From Bimastos eiseni (lineage: Eukaryota > Annelida > Clitellata > Crassiclitellata > Lumbricidae): a stretch of DNA of 64,000 nt. This document shows positions 25,051-36,020 of the stretch, in pieces. The notes below the pieces were generated by a model. It was given only the letters and a program-made list of their open reading frames with translations. It had not been told where the DNA came from and did no database searches. How positions within the stretch are numbered: the first letter of the stretch is position 1; the number at the start of each line of letters is the position of its first letter. Location: contig OY365817.1 in assembly GCA_959347315.1 (NCBI GenBank), positions 4,756,643-4,820,642 of the forward strand. The letters run 5' to 3'. Both the position numbers and the translations under genes were made by a program.

Positions 25051-27100
25051 TTATCAGCACCTATTGGAGAATGTAGACCAATAATAATCGTTGTAGAGAA
25101 CGCCAAAGGAGTTGATAACATAGAATCAACATGTCTAATTCATTTTCTCATGCGCCATCGGTCGACTCCTTGTGAATTAAGAGGACCTCAATACTGATTA
25201 CGTCACGTCATTGGGTTACAAACAGCTGGATATCTAGCAACTCTTCATAAAACACGGGCAATAAAAATGCTGGCAATAATGATTATATAATAAAATAAGA
25301 AAAATAATAAGAAAAAACAATAATAGACAACTGCGCGTGTAAATTAAGTCACAATTTTTAAATTACTATTCCAATTAGCGCATTTTAGATCATTAGCAGG
25401 TCCTACATGGTCTAAGTGCGTTCACTCACATTTTAGTCGGGCATTTAATTATTAGGTAGGCTAATAACTATGCTTACTGCAGCTATCGCCAAAGTGATGT
25501 TATTCTCCTGCATAATGGATCCTTTGTTAATTATATTCTAAATAGCTAAGAATATAACGAACGTTGAAACTGAGCTAGGTTTGTGACATGCCAGAAGGAT
25601 ATGGATTCAGAAATGACTTACGAATACCAATTCCACTTAGGTTTAAACGGCGCAAGATCTCGATGTTGAGTTTCCATAACAGCGGAGACCATCATTTAAA
25701 GCGTACGCTCAGACTTGGTCGAGCGTATCATATTCATACAAATTCTCTCTTTCGCTATTTCTTTGTAACTAAGTCGTCCCTCATATTAAGACCAACTGCT
25801 AACCTTGCTTTTCTCGGATGCGAGACATATAGATATCCCGAATAGTGTCAAACGCCTTAGAAAAATACATGGCTAAATAAAAAGGCACTCAGACTGAAGT
25901 GTGATTGGTTTAAATCTAAACCCAACTGTCTGCGTAAAGCGTACGCGTCATAGGAACATCATTGAGTTAAACAAAGTGGTGTTCAAAAAGTATGTGTGGA
26001 TAAAAGACATAACATAAATTATTATACTTTATATTTACTTAATATATGTTACCTCCTCAAAGTTCAGCCCACACTCCAATGTGGTGATGAGGTGAACAGT
26101 GGCGTAGGCCTATACGAGTGCCTGCTGAAGCTATCATCGGTGGTGAAGGCTTTGCCCGAATGGTGTCCGCTCGATAATCCGAAGTTTCGATTGTCCGGAA
26201 ATTCTATACTCCGGCATTAATTTAACTAGAAGCTGGATTAATCAATGAAAAGAATGTGTAAAACTGGGAGCCGGATTGATAAATGAAAAGAATGGTACAA
26301 TTCAGCTTCTAGCCAAACAATAATTCTCTTCATCATTGCAGCTACCATTAGAACCTCAATCTTATCACGTATCGATAAAAAGGCACTCAGACTTTGGGCC
26401 ATTGACCGGACACCATGCAATCTTCGGACAATCCAAACTTCGGACTACAGACATAGAACCGCCCGAAGTACCACTATACGCGAGGTGGAAGGGATCCATG
26501 AAAAAGGCCGATTAACGTGGGAGGAAACGACAGCTCCGATGCTGGACCGTATCGGAGTCAGTCCAAAGCCTGGAACTCCAACATGGGAGAAGTGTTAAAG
26601 TCGAACGAATGGGTGCAGATCTTTGCAGATGCTCTATTTATAAGGGACTAGAGTGAGTCTTAACAAAATTAATCCAAAGCGATGACAGAGAAGAAAATTT
26701 TGAAAACAGGGATCAGTGTTGCATTGGACACCTACGGAGCTTTGACCCATTGACCATGATAACGACAATATTTGCATCATATTCACATTAATACCTTAAA
26801 CGAAGATAAATGTAACACAGCTTGTCATGAAATGTGTTATGAATTCAAACATACTGACGGTCGGAGGGCAGTGAATGATCTCCCATTTTAGTGCAAGAAA
26901 ATTAACTAATGCCTATGCTGCATGATCACACAATATATGGACGACTCAGCAATTCCAAACACCATGAAAATACGGCGTGGTAAAAATTACTCGCTGACAC
27001 TTAAACTTATTGTTCAAAAGTCTCTCAAACAATGGGACCGTGAACCAATCGTAGACTTTAAAAAATGCGTCCGTTTGTCCCACACGATTTATTCAACAAC
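25051..27100. other. Spacer, mostly unrecognised
   Basis: Sequence near 25530-25680 (ATAACGAACGTTG, then ACATGCCAGAAGG) is paralogous to 6470-6600, so it belongs to the duplicated unit. Near 26225-26330 are units of the dispersed TTCATCAATCCAGCTTCTAG-type repeat in reverse orientation. Nothing else is recognised. Confidence 0.45.
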
Positions 27101-27109
27101 ATATTTGTG

Positions 27110-27275
27110 GCAAGGTGTCCGATCGGCTAGAGCGGTCAGCCCGTAACACTCGGTGTGCGCTGAGTGAGCGGGTTCTACCCTCGTCCGGAGCGTCACTGTG
27201 TAGGGACCTTGAGCAAGTCCTTCGCACACAATTGCTCTGCAGTACAACTGCAATTGCGCCGTCGAGGCGTGTGTA
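27110..27275 (+). mobile_element. tRNA-derived SINE
   Basis: An RNA polymerase III promoter is visible: an A-box-like TCGGCTAGAGCGG at about 27122-27134 and a B-box-like GGTTCTACCCT at about 27171-27181. They are followed by a non-tRNA body (CACTGTGTAGGGACCTTGAG, then TTGCTCTGCAGTACAACTGC) that is also present in the minus-strand copy at 60604-60769. No cloverleaf with a full acceptor stem was recognised, so this is a SINE and not a tRNA gene. Confidence 0.85.
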
Positions 27276-28916
27276 TGCATTTCTGAGCAAGAAATTTTGG
27301 AAGAAGGGCGGTATCAAATTTCGGTAATAAATAAACAATAAAAACAAAATATTTGATGCATAGAACAAGCGATTCACTATAAAAAAAATTTTTCGACGTT
27401 ATCACAATTGATGTAAAAAAGCCAAGAAACCAAACAAACGGCGTTTTCTAAATATTAAAAGACGAAAAAACTTGAAAACAAATGATAAATAGAAATTTAC
27501 ATCATTTTAATATTGAAAACCTTGCTTACACAGTTCAATTTTAATCAGCAAATAACAACTTTCCTATCAAGCACTAATTAAGTACCTAATATTAATCTAC
27601 GACAATTTTTTCCATTTTTATATCAGTTTGTTTAAATAATATAGTTTTAAGAAATGAAAAATGAAAATGAAGAACTTGCTTTTTGCCACCACAAATGGGA
27701 TTACGTTTTCAAGAAATAGTCGTGCAATTGAAGCATCAGTCAACTGTTTGGAATCACGCTGCGTCAAGTCAGGCAAACGCATTTGTTTTGAAGTTGAAGT
27801 GTGAGCCTTTGATGCAGTTGCGGCATGCTTGGCTGCTTTGTCCTTCGCCTCTCGCTTTCTTTGTAATTGTGTCTTGTTTCGCCCTTTCACTGTTCTCTTC
27901 TCTAATCATATTCATGATGTCTGCTGGCGCTTTCTCACAAGACTTTATATTGCTATCGTCTCCCGCACGATGACTCCTAATCATACCAGCGCATCCTAGT
28001 TGTCAAATGCATATGAAATCTTCATACAGGCTTCATGCAATATCCTTGGGACTAAGACATCTCATAGTAATGTATGCGATGCCTTTACTCGACCAACCAT
28101 AAAGATATTTGAACCCTTCATTTTATGTGTATGAGCTGGCACAGTAGGTAAACTAGACAGCCGCATAGGGCGGCCGATTTTTAGGAGCCGCCAATTTTGC
28201 AAAATTAATACAAACATTCTTCCATATATAAATGAAACTACGCGTACTAATTTTTAATTCTCATTAATCCTAACAACTTAATAAATAAATCATGATATTA
28301 TTGATTATTTCGTTGTTGGCTGACTGGTAATTAATTCATAATATTATATTCACAATATTCATAATACTTAAAATGTTTAAATGTGTAATATTAATGCCTA
28401 AGTGAAAAACACAAAAAAGACCCAAAATAAAAAGGGCTAATGACTTCAAAAGGCCTAACCGTTTGTAAAATAGTTAACAGTTAATCCCTATTTTATAATT
28501 AATACTTATAATCACTTACATTAATACTTACATGTAAGTGAAAAACGCAACAAAAGATCAAAAATAAAAAGAGCTAAAATTTTTATCGCTGGCATATACC
28601 CTAATAGTCAATTCGTATATTATGCTAATAGGCCTAGGCCTACTTATAATTACATAATATTAATGCTTAAGCGAAAAACGCATAAGACCCATGAAAAAAG
28701 AGCTAAAAACTTCATTTTTATTGTTGGAATAATAGCTAACAGTTAATTCATATATTATATTAATACTTATAATATATAGTACTAATGTGAAGAATGCAAA
28801 AAGACCCAAAATAAAGTGTGCTAATGACTTCATTTTGAATTAAATCAGAGGGCCATCAAAATGTAGCTCTCTGCCTAGCTAAGTGCCGCCAAATGTCTAG
28901 AGCCAAATGTCTTTAT
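27276..28916. other. AT-rich spacer, nothing recognised
   Basis: Several short sense/antisense open-frame pairs but no family motif. Between about 28360 and 28830 a degenerate unit recurs three or four times (AATATTAATGC, then AGTGAAAAACGC, then AAGACCCA..AAAAAGAGCTAA), which suggests an old tandem array of roughly 110-150 bp. Confidence 0.45.
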
Positions 28917-29464
28917 ACATGTACGTCATTGGAGTCAGCGTCACTTTGATGATTCTGTTCCGCTCTCGATATGTTCTTCTCAAAAGCAATAGGCTCAACT
29001 GCCACCTGTTCAGGTAGAAAAACGAAGCTTATGCAAAATTTTATGTAATGCTTGTAATGCTAACACCCCCTAAGTATATAATAATTATTATGATAGCGTT
29101 AGTAGAAATACAGCACAAATGAAATAGGTATACATTGAATATATAGCACCAATGCTTTGCAACTTTCCTGCTCAGGCGAAAATTACAAGGCTCTAAATTG
29201 TCGGCGCTTTGTGTAATACGTTTCTGTTTAAATGTAGCATACATGCATTCATCTTATTCTTAAAATCTGGTAAGTTTCTTGCGCGATTTCCATATAATAC
29301 TTTGAAAATGTGTATGAATTATGCTGCACCACTATGTATTGACACGTTTTATAAGACCTTGTTTAAATAATAATCGTTGTAAATGAGGCCTTAGCAGACA
29401 TACAAGTAGGCTTACTACTCGGCTTGGGTATCTAAATCAGTCATTCATTATGTCTTTTACGTTT
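28917..29464 (-). other. Displaced 3' flank of transporter copy 2
   Basis: Paralogous to 6830-8252, the flank that directly follows the last exon of copy 1. Its right end (TCATTCATTATGTCTTTTACG) aligns with the end of exon 15 of copy 1. In copy 2 this flank is cut off from exon 15 by the 7.7-kb composite insertion at 29471-37206. Confidence 0.75.
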
Positions 29465-29590
29465 CTACCGGGGGGTGCCAAGGGCGCAGCCAGCGGTGCC
29501 GTGACACAGGGCACATATATAGAAACGGAACAAATTTAAGGGTGGAATAACTTCAATTATTCCAGAAGTGAATTTCTCTTGAAATATGGT

Positions 29591-29906
29591 TGTCAGCCAA
29601 TGTTTGTTAATATGTTGATTTAGACACTTGGGGCGCAAGTGGGTGGTGGTGTTTGGAAGGGCTGTTAGGGGCGAATGAGGTGGCAGATAGAAGGTATTGA
29701 TAAGACGTTTGATTGCTTGTATTAAGACAGTTGCTGCTCTGACTTCCGAAGGACACTGACGGTCGTTTTATATTTTAATTTGTGTATAGTAGTTTAGGCA
29801 CTGTATTTTATGTTGTGAATAAAGAAAATTGAGAAAACAAGAAGACGTGTCTCGATCCTTGTAGTTTGGTAAGCTTAACTCAAGGAAAAGAAAGTTGAAG
29901 TTTACA
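29591..29906 (+). repeat. 5' LTR
   Basis: 316 bp, begins TGTCAGCC and ends GTTTACA. It contains AATAAA at 29818-29823, the likely polyadenylation signal in the R region. By eye it differs from the 3' LTR by three substitutions and one single-base indel. It is followed by a TGG at 29910 that begins the presumed primer-binding site (TGGTGGCAGCGGCGGG); the matching tRNA was not identified. Confidence 0.95.
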
Positions 29907-30370
29907 TTTTGGTGGCAGCGGCGGGATACGAAAAGAAAGCATCAAGGATTAAAGAATCAAGGATCAAGATACGCATAGGCTTAAAGAAGTGTATGGATGT
30001 GAAATAGAGTAAAGAATCGTTTAGGATTACTGGGAAGTGGACTATACGGTTTATACGAGTCAATTGGAGCAATTAAGTTTCTATGTACTGAAAGCCAGGA
30101 AAGTAAGGATTATTTTCTGGGAGATTACTGACAAGGTATATTTTGTTTATTTTGGCACGAAACAAGACCACGTCCAATTGGATAATTGTGAATTTGTTAA
30201 TATTAGGCAAACAACACCATGTTCAGTTTTAATCAAAATGAGAGCTCGTTAATATTGGTCTAAACAAATAAAATCGCGTTCAATCGATTTAATGAAAACT
30301 CGGTAATATTAAACAAACAAAAGCATTTATAATTGGTAATTTGCGAAGTCATTGATAGTAAACATACGAA
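29907..30370 (+). other. Retrotransposon leader
   Basis: Untranslated leader between the 5' LTR and the first Gag start codon. It holds the presumed primer-binding site at its left edge and a 71-codon frame (30037-30252) without recognisable motif, which I do not consider a protein. Confidence 0.6.
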
Positions 30371-31092
30371 ATGGAGAAATTAAGTAGTGAAAGACGGGTA
30401 GAGATTAAGAAAATGTCGTCAGAAAGAATACAAAAGCAGTTAATAAATGAAGGTTTAATGGAAAGTACGGTTAAAGCTATGTCTCGTACTGAGTTAATGC
30501 AAACTTTAGCAGAGATGGAAATAGAGAAAGTAGGATTTACAGCTGAAATAGAAGGAGCTGTAGGAGGTGTACAGGGACAGGTTGTAGAAAAAGGTTCTGA
30601 TGTACCTATAGAGAAATCGACTATGGAAATGATGATGCAAATGGTAATGATGATGAATCAACAAGCGGAACAAGTTAGGAAGGAAGAAAGAAAACTTCAG
30701 CAAGAAAAAGAAAAGAAAGAAAATTTCAGTAAGAAAAAGAGGAAAGAGCAGAACAGGTGAGAAGGGAAGAGTTAGAATTAAAACGAAAACAAGAGGAAGA
30801 AAGTAACAGAATTAAGAAAGAAGAATTAGAATTACAAAGAAAACAATTTGAATTACAAATAGAATCACTCAAGCGAGATCGAGACGAAGCGGAGAAAAGA
30901 AGGTTGGAACATGCAGTAGCAGTAGAGGAAGCTAGGAAGAGTGAGGAACTGATGCGTCGAGAGTCATTACTAGAATAATCTAAGAGACAAGAGGAAAAGG
31001 AGTTAACACGCGCTAGGGAAGTTGAGTTAGCCACTCAAGCTAGGGCGGAAGAAGCTCAAAAGCAACAAGAAGATATTGATCGTACTTTTGAA
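30371..31092 (+). pseudogene. Gag N-terminal coiled-coil region (broken)
   Basis: Starts at ATG 30371. The first about 80 residues include ERIQKQLINEGLMESTV and RTELMQTLAEME, followed by a long Glu/Lys/Arg/Gln-rich coiled coil (REELELKRKQEEE and similar). The frame shifts once in an A-run around 30730-30740. It then continues in the frame of the large downstream ORF but is interrupted by a TAA at 30976-30978. From 30979 on the frame is open into the ORF at 31093, so Gag originally extended through it. Confidence 0.75.
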
Positions 31093-33969
31093 ATGGAGAA
31101 AGCCAAAATAAAAATAAAAGAAGAGGAAGTACAAATTGCAAAGCAGCAGTTAGAATTCGAACAAGCGAGACGCAAAGAAGAAAATGAGAGCGATGAGAGA
31201 AGACGGTTAGAAGGAGAATCTTTAATAGCTAAGATTAAGAAGATTGGGGACGCCATGAAGCATGTTCTACCGAAGATGCCAGATGATATTATGGAAATAC
31301 CATTGTATTTTGAGACAGTGGAGAATGCTTTTTGTAGTTTTGAAGTTGAAAGGAATTTTTGGGTAAAATTGTTATTACCTTTGATGACAGCTAGGGCTCG
31401 CACTGTGCTAAACAGATTATCCTGGATTGAATTAGAAGACTATGAGATAGTAAAGCGACATTTACTCAAAGAATTTAAACTTACTCCTCAGGAATACAGA
31501 TCAAAATTCATGGAAACTAAGAAAACCCATGAGGAAACTTATATCATGTTTACTGCAAGATTGAGAAATTTACTTAACTATTACGTCAGAAGTCGATACA
31601 TCGAAAAAAACTATGATAAACTATTTGATTTGTTAATTGTGGATAGACTAAAAGAAGCATTACCTACAGGACCATTGAATTTTGTTTTGTCGAAAGAGGG
31701 AAACGAGTGTTTTGAGTCAAGCATGATTGCGGATCTTGCTGATATACATGTAAATAATCGAATTGGTGGATTGGTACAGAATAAAATGAGTACAAATTAT
31801 ATGGGAGCAAGAAATGAAGGGTACCAAAGCGGAAAAGGGAAATGGTATCAGGAAACCAGAAATAGGAATCAAAATACGGAACTTTTTAATAAGTTTCCAG
31901 GATGTGTTGGTGTGCCAAAGTCACCTAAGTGGAAGGAGGGCGAGTTTACAAAAGGTAATCAGTTAACTAGTCATAAAAATACAACCGCAACTTTTGTAAA
32001 CAAGAATTTCGATAAGAGTTATGATCCCAAATATCAAGTGAGAGATCAGAAAGGTTCGGTAAGTTATATGAAACAGTGTTACAATTGTGGAACAACAGGG
32101 CACATCGCTAAATTTTGCCATTATCCAGCCAAGACTTCTGAGATGAGTAAGTATCATGATAAAGCTAATGTGAATAGAATACAAGTTAGTGAACAGAACA
32201 TTGAAAGTCAAGAGAATCAAAGTACGAATATAGAGGTAAAAACAGTCATGAAATGTAAGATCGATAGAGAACGTTTAATTTCAGTAAATGATACAGAAAA
32301 AGAAACGGAAGCAGGAGGAGGATTATTTAAGAAAGTCAGTATGAAGCATATTCAAGTTGAAATTAGAGCTCATGAAGGTCAAGAACCAATGATAATTAAA
32401 GCGTTGTATGACTCAGGTGCGGAAATTCCAGTAATAAATGCAAAGTTATTACAGGGAATAAAAATTGAAGAAGTAGGACATGTAAATTTACAATGTATGG
32501 TGGGCGAACCAATACCTGCTCGTTTAGTGAAAATAGAAGTTAGAGTTGTTGAAGAGGAAAATGAGGGAAAATATGAAAGAGCGGAAACGACGGAATGTCT
32601 GACTCCTTACATGCAATTGTTATGTGCGGCAATAGAGAATGTAAGCAGCAGTGAACAGTTTTTGATACATCCAGAAATTATTGAAGAACTAAGAAATATA
32701 CCACAGATCAATGTGATGACAAGATCACAGTATTGGAGTAATGAAAATAGAAATGAGGAAGAAGACCAGATAAGGGATGAAAGGAGAAACCAGGGTGAAG
32801 ACACAGATGATGAAGAATCTGATCATGTAGAAATCGAATTGGGAGAAGGAATATTAAGTAATTTGTTTCCAGAGCAAGAAGATGAACACGTAAGGCAAAA
32901 CCGATATGCTGATGTCGAATTATTTGAAAAGCAGCAGAAAGAGGACGAATCTTTAGGAAGATGGTGGAAATTAGCTGAAGAAAACGAAAAGAATTTATAT
33001 GTACTCAATGGATTGTTACATCGAAAAGAGAAAATTTTAGGTCATGAGATTGAACAACTTGTATTACCTAAGAGTCGAAGATTACAGATTATGAAATTGG
33101 CTCACGAATCTGTAATGGGTGGCCATTTAGGAGAGGAAAAAACCAGAGAAAGGATCAGATTATCCTTTACATGGCCAAAGATGCGTAGAGAAATAGAAGA
33201 GTTTTGCAAATCTTGTGTAAATTGTCAACTGAGAGCAAGGAGTGGGATTATGGATAGAGTTCCAATTAGAGCTATTGTTAAAAAAGAGGTGGCATTCCAA
33301 ATTATGACAATGGATGTAGTGGGACCAATTGAACCTATGTCAGCGGCAGGATATAAATATTGCTTGTGTGTAGTGGATTCATGTACAAGATGGCCAACGG
33401 TATTCTTATTAAAGTCGTTAACAGCAAAAGCAGTGTGTGATGCATTGAAGGACTTATTTACGAATGTGGGAGTTCCTGCAGTGATGACGAGTGATCAGGG
33501 AACTAATTTTACCGCCGAATTGACCAGAGAATTTATGAAAGCAATGGAGTGTACTCCAAGATTCGATACACCAGGACATCCAGAAGCAGCAGGCCTAGTA
33601 GAAAGATGGAACCAAACTTTTAAAAAGATGGTTCATCATGTTATTTTGGAAAATCTAAAGCAATGGCATAAAATCGTTCCATTTACAGTTTGGGCATTAA
33701 GAGAAGTACCTAATGCAACCACAGGGGTATCTCCTTATATGCTCGTATATGGAAAAGTTCCGAGAGGACCATTAACGATTTTAAAAGAAGTTTGGACAAA
33801 AGAAATTGAGTCACCGCCAAATTTGAAAGTGAAAACAGAAGGATACTTACAGGAGTTAAAAGAAAATATCAAAATTGCAATGACATATGCAGAAGAACAT
33901 ATTCGTGAAAAACAATTACAATATACTAATCAATACAATAAAAAGGCAAATGATAAAAAATTTCAGTAG
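31093..33969 (+). CDS. Gag-protease-integrase polyprotein segment of the LTR element
   Basis: A 958-codon open frame. The first in-frame ATG after the upstream stop is at 31093, but the true Gag start is probably 30371. Residues about 60-210 are a capsid-like helical region (YEIVKRHLLKEFKLTPQEYR). A CCHC zinc knuckle has C329, C332, H337 and C342. An aspartic protease active site D-S-G-A begins at D440. The integrase zinc-binding H-H-C-C is H671, H678, C708 and C711. The integrase catalytic triad is D741, D801, E837 with exactly 35 residues between the last two. Gag, protease and integrase share one frame with no internal frameshift. The frame ends at TAG 33967-33969, where a one-base shift in an A-run (about 33954-33960) separates it from the integrase C-terminus. 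Confidence 0.9.
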   Translation: MEKAKIKIKEEEVQIAKQQLEFEQARRKEENESDERRRLEGESLIAKIKKIGDAMKHVLPKMPDDIMEIPLYFETVENAFCSFEVERNFWVKLLLPLMTARARTVLNRLSWIELEDYEIVKRHLLKEFKLTPQEYRSKFMETKKTHEETYIMFTARLRNLLNYYVRSRYIEKNYDKLFDLLIVDRLKEALPTGPLNFVLSKEGNECFESSMIADLADIHVNNRIGGLVQNKMSTNYMGARNEGYQSGKGKWYQETRNRNQNTELFNKFPGCVGVPKSPKWKEGEFTKGNQLTSHKNTTATFVNKNFDKSYDPKYQVRDQKGSVSYMKQCYNCGTTGHIAKFCHYPAKTSEMSKYHDKANVNRIQVSEQNIESQENQSTNIEVKTVMKCKIDRERLISVNDTEKETEAGGGLFKKVSMKHIQVEIRAHEGQEPMIIKALYDSGAEIPVINAKLLQGIKIEEVGHVNLQCMVGEPIPARLVKIEVRVVEEENEGKYERAETTECLTPYMQLLCAAIENVSSSEQFLIHPEIIEELRNIPQINVMTRSQYWSNENRNEEEDQIRDERRNQGEDTDDEESDHVEIELGEGILSNLFPEQEDEHVRQNRYADVELFEKQQKEDESLGRWWKLAEENEKNLYVLNGLLHRKEKILGHEIEQLVLPKSRRLQIMKLAHESVMGGHLGEEKTRERIRLSFTWPKMRREIEEFCKSCVNCQLRARSGIMDRVPIRAIVKKEVAFQIMTMDVVGPIEPMSAAGYKYCLCVVDSCTRWPTVFLLKSLTAKAVCDALKDLFTNVGVPAVMTSDQGTNFTAELTREFMKAMECTPRFDTPGHPEAAGLVERWNQTFKKMVHHVILENLKQWHKIVPFTVWALREVPNATTGVSPYMLVYGKVPRGPLTILKEVWTKEIESPPNLKVKTEGYLQELKENIKIAMTYAEEHIREKQLQYTNQYNKKANDKKFQ

Positions 33970-34340
33970 GAGATAAAGTAATTGTACTTTATCCCATATC
34001 TACCAATAAGTTGTTATCAAGATGGCATGGTCCTTGTTCGATAATACAAAAGAGATCAAAGTATTCTTATTTAGTTAATATGGGAGATGGAAATCAGAAA
34101 ATAATACATGCAAATAAGATACGAAAGTTTATTGCTAGATCACTGAGTTGTGGTTTAATTGTGGACGAAGATCAGGAATTTGGAAAGATTGTGGAGTTAT
34201 CAACAAATATGGAAAAAACAGAAGATGTGGGAATTATTCATTTGAAACAGGATCAAATATCTCATTTGGGTAATTTGTAGAAGACGGAATTACTCGAATT
34301 ATTAAACCGCTTTGCAGATCGATTTTCAGAGGAACCAGGA
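33963..34340 (+). pseudogene. Integrase C-terminal region and linker (broken)
   Basis: After the one-base shift the other frame continues with VGDKVIVLYP and RWHGPCSI, the usual G-D-x-V / W-x-G-P core of a Ty3/gypsy integrase C-terminal domain. It then passes a linker and meets a single TAG at 34278-34280. The same frame continues open into the reverse transcriptase, so only this stop separates them. Confidence 0.75.
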
Positions 34341-35216
34341 TTGTGTACGTTGGTGGAACACGAAATTCATTTTAAACCAGAATTTCGTGTAAAGGAATTT
34401 AAGGCGTATCGGATACCTTTTATTTATCGAGAGGAAGTGGATCGACAGATACAACAGATGTTACAACATGGAATCATTAAGCATTCGTCTAGTCCCATGG
34501 CCAGTCCCTTGGTTGTGGTTAAAAAGAAAGACGGTTCTTTACGATTAGCCTGTGATTACCGTTATTTGAATGCATGTACTGTTGAATGTAGATATCCAAT
34601 GCCAAATGTAAAAGATGTACTGAATCGAGTTGGTAAGGCTAAGGTCATTTCAGTATTAGATTGTCGGAGTGCAAACTGGACCTGTCCGGTCAAAACCGAA
34701 GATCAGCGGAAGACAGCATTTGTAACTCATAGTGGTTTATATGAATTCACGAGAGTTCCATTTAGTTTGATTAACTCGGGAAGAACTTTTGTCAAGGCTA
34801 TAAGTTTAGTCTTAAAACCGGTAAATGAATTTACAGAACCATATGTGGATGACATTGCGGTATTGTCAAACGAATGGAAGCATCATTTAAAGCATTTAGA
34901 ATTAGTGTTGATGGAATTGCGTAAACAAAATGTAACATTGAATTTAAACAAATGCTTATTTGGCAAGCATGAAGTACAATTCATAGGCCATATTGTTGGA
35001 TCTAGTCATATACGCATGACCCCAGAAAGAATGGAAAGCTTGATTAATATCCCAATACCAAAATCTAGAAAGCAGGTTAAACAACTGTTAGGTTTTTTTA
35101 ATTTCTATCGTGGATTTATAAAAGACTTTGCTAATATTGCTAAACCGCTGACAGATTTGACGAACCAACGAAAAAAGATCCGATTTCTTGGAACAAGACA
35201 TTACAGCAAGCCTTAG
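34341..35216 (+). pseudogene. Reverse transcriptase of the LTR element
   Basis: A 291-codon segment with the gypsy-type palm. It includes SSSPMASPLVVVKKKDGSLR, then ACDYRYLNA, the first catalytic aspartate in SVLDCRSANW, and Y-V-D-D at 34842-34853 followed by IAVLS. The thumb segment is VKQLLGFFNFYRGFIKDFA. The canonical catalytic aspartates are present. The frame is lost near 35171 by one base in an A-run (ACGAAAAAAGATC), after which RNase H continues in another frame. It lies downstream of integrase, the reverse of the usual gypsy order. Confidence 0.88.
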
Positions 35217-35643
35217 ATACGTTGAAGAAGGCTGTAAGAAAGGATGTTATGCTATATGTGTTTGAAGTGGGAAGACCATTTTCCTTGTATTGTGACAGTA
35301 GCGATTATGCTGTAGGGGCTGTATTAAGTCAAAAGGATGATCAAGAAATAGAGAGACCCTTGTCATTTATTAGTAAAAAATTGACGGATACGCAGGCCAG
35401 ATGGGCTACAATAGAAAAGAAGCTTATGCAATAATTTGGTCTTTGGATAAATTTAAAGAAATTGTACTTGGGTCAAAAATTTTTATTTTTACGGATCATA
35501 ATCCATTGACATATATTACAGAGACTATGCCAAAGTCAGCTAAGTTAGTTCGATGGTCTTTGGCACTTCAAATGTTTGATATTGAAATTAAGTACAAAAA
35601 AGGGAGTTTGAATATAATAGCAGATTATATGTCAAGAATGTAA
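35173..35643 (+). pseudogene. RNase H of the LTR element (broken)
   Basis: RNase H motifs are visible: YCDSSDYAVGAVLSQ with the first catalytic aspartate, then a glutamate in the AYAIIWSL helix, then IFTDHNPLTYI. The end reads IADYMSRM followed by TAA, the usual end of a gypsy RNase H. The frame is shifted once more around 35410-35414 in a short A-run. No domain follows before the polypurine tract. Confidence 0.85.
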
Positions 35644-35683
35644 ATAAGTATGATTTTGTCAAATTTTGTTTATGCAAAAATCC

Positions 35684-35703
35684 AGAAGAAGGGGAAAGAT
35701 AAA
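35684..35703 (+). promoter_or_regulatory. Polypurine tract
   Basis: AGAAGAAGGGGAAAGATAAA lies directly against the 3' LTR start (TGTCAG), the expected plus-strand primer site for reverse transcription. Confidence 0.85.
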
Positions 35704-36020
35704 TGTCAGCCAATGTTTGTTAATATGTTGATTTAGACACTTGGGGCGCAAGTGGGTGGTGGTGTTTGGAAGGGCTGTTAGGGGCGAATGAGGTGGCAGA
35801 TAGAAGGTATTGATAAGACGTTTGATTGCTTGTATTAAGACAGTTGCTGCTCTGACTTCCGAAGGATACGGACGGTCGTTTTATATTTTTAATTTGTGTA
35901 TAGTAGTTTAGGCACTGTATTTTATGTTGTGAATAAAGAAAATTGAGATAACAAGAAGACGTGTCTCGATCCTTGTAGTTTGGTAAGCTTAACTCAAGGA
36001 AAAGAAAGTTGAAGTTTACA
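35704..36020 (+). repeat. 3' LTR
   Basis: 317 bp. Identical to the 5' LTR by eye except GATACGG versus CACTGACGG-type changes (two substitutions), one extra T in a T-run and one A/T change. It is followed by the target duplication ATGGT at 36021-36025. Confidence 0.95.

Larger units (their letters stand above)
29591..36020 (+). mobile_element. Gmr1-like Ty3/gypsy LTR retrotransposon
   Basis: A complete 6430-bp element with 316/317-bp LTRs, TG...CA ends and a perfect 5-bp target duplication ATGGT (29586-29590 and 36021-36025). Domain order is Gag (coiled coil, capsid-like, CCHC), protease, integrase, reverse transcriptase, RNase H. Integrase precedes RT, as in Ty1/copia, while the RT and integrase sequences are Ty3/gypsy-like. 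This is the arrangement described for the deuterostome Gmr1 group. No envelope frame is seen. The frame is broken by four single-base shifts and two stops, so this copy is not expected to be autonomous, though the near-identical LTRs imply a recent insertion. Confidence 0.93.

Noticed and set aside
27110..27200. A tRNA gene on the plus strand
   Set aside because: A and B boxes are present but the arms do not form a clear cloverleaf and the sequence continues into a SINE body repeated at 60604-60769.
30506..30703. Minus-strand open frames opposite Gag and integrase
   Set aside because: They are antisense shadows of purine-rich coding sequence in the LTR element.
33954..33962. A possible programmed -1 frameshift at the A-run before the integrase C-terminus
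   Set aside because: The zero-frame codons do not fit a standard X-XXY-YYZ slippery heptamer, and three other A-runs in the element show the same one-base loss, so mutation or base-calling error is simpler.
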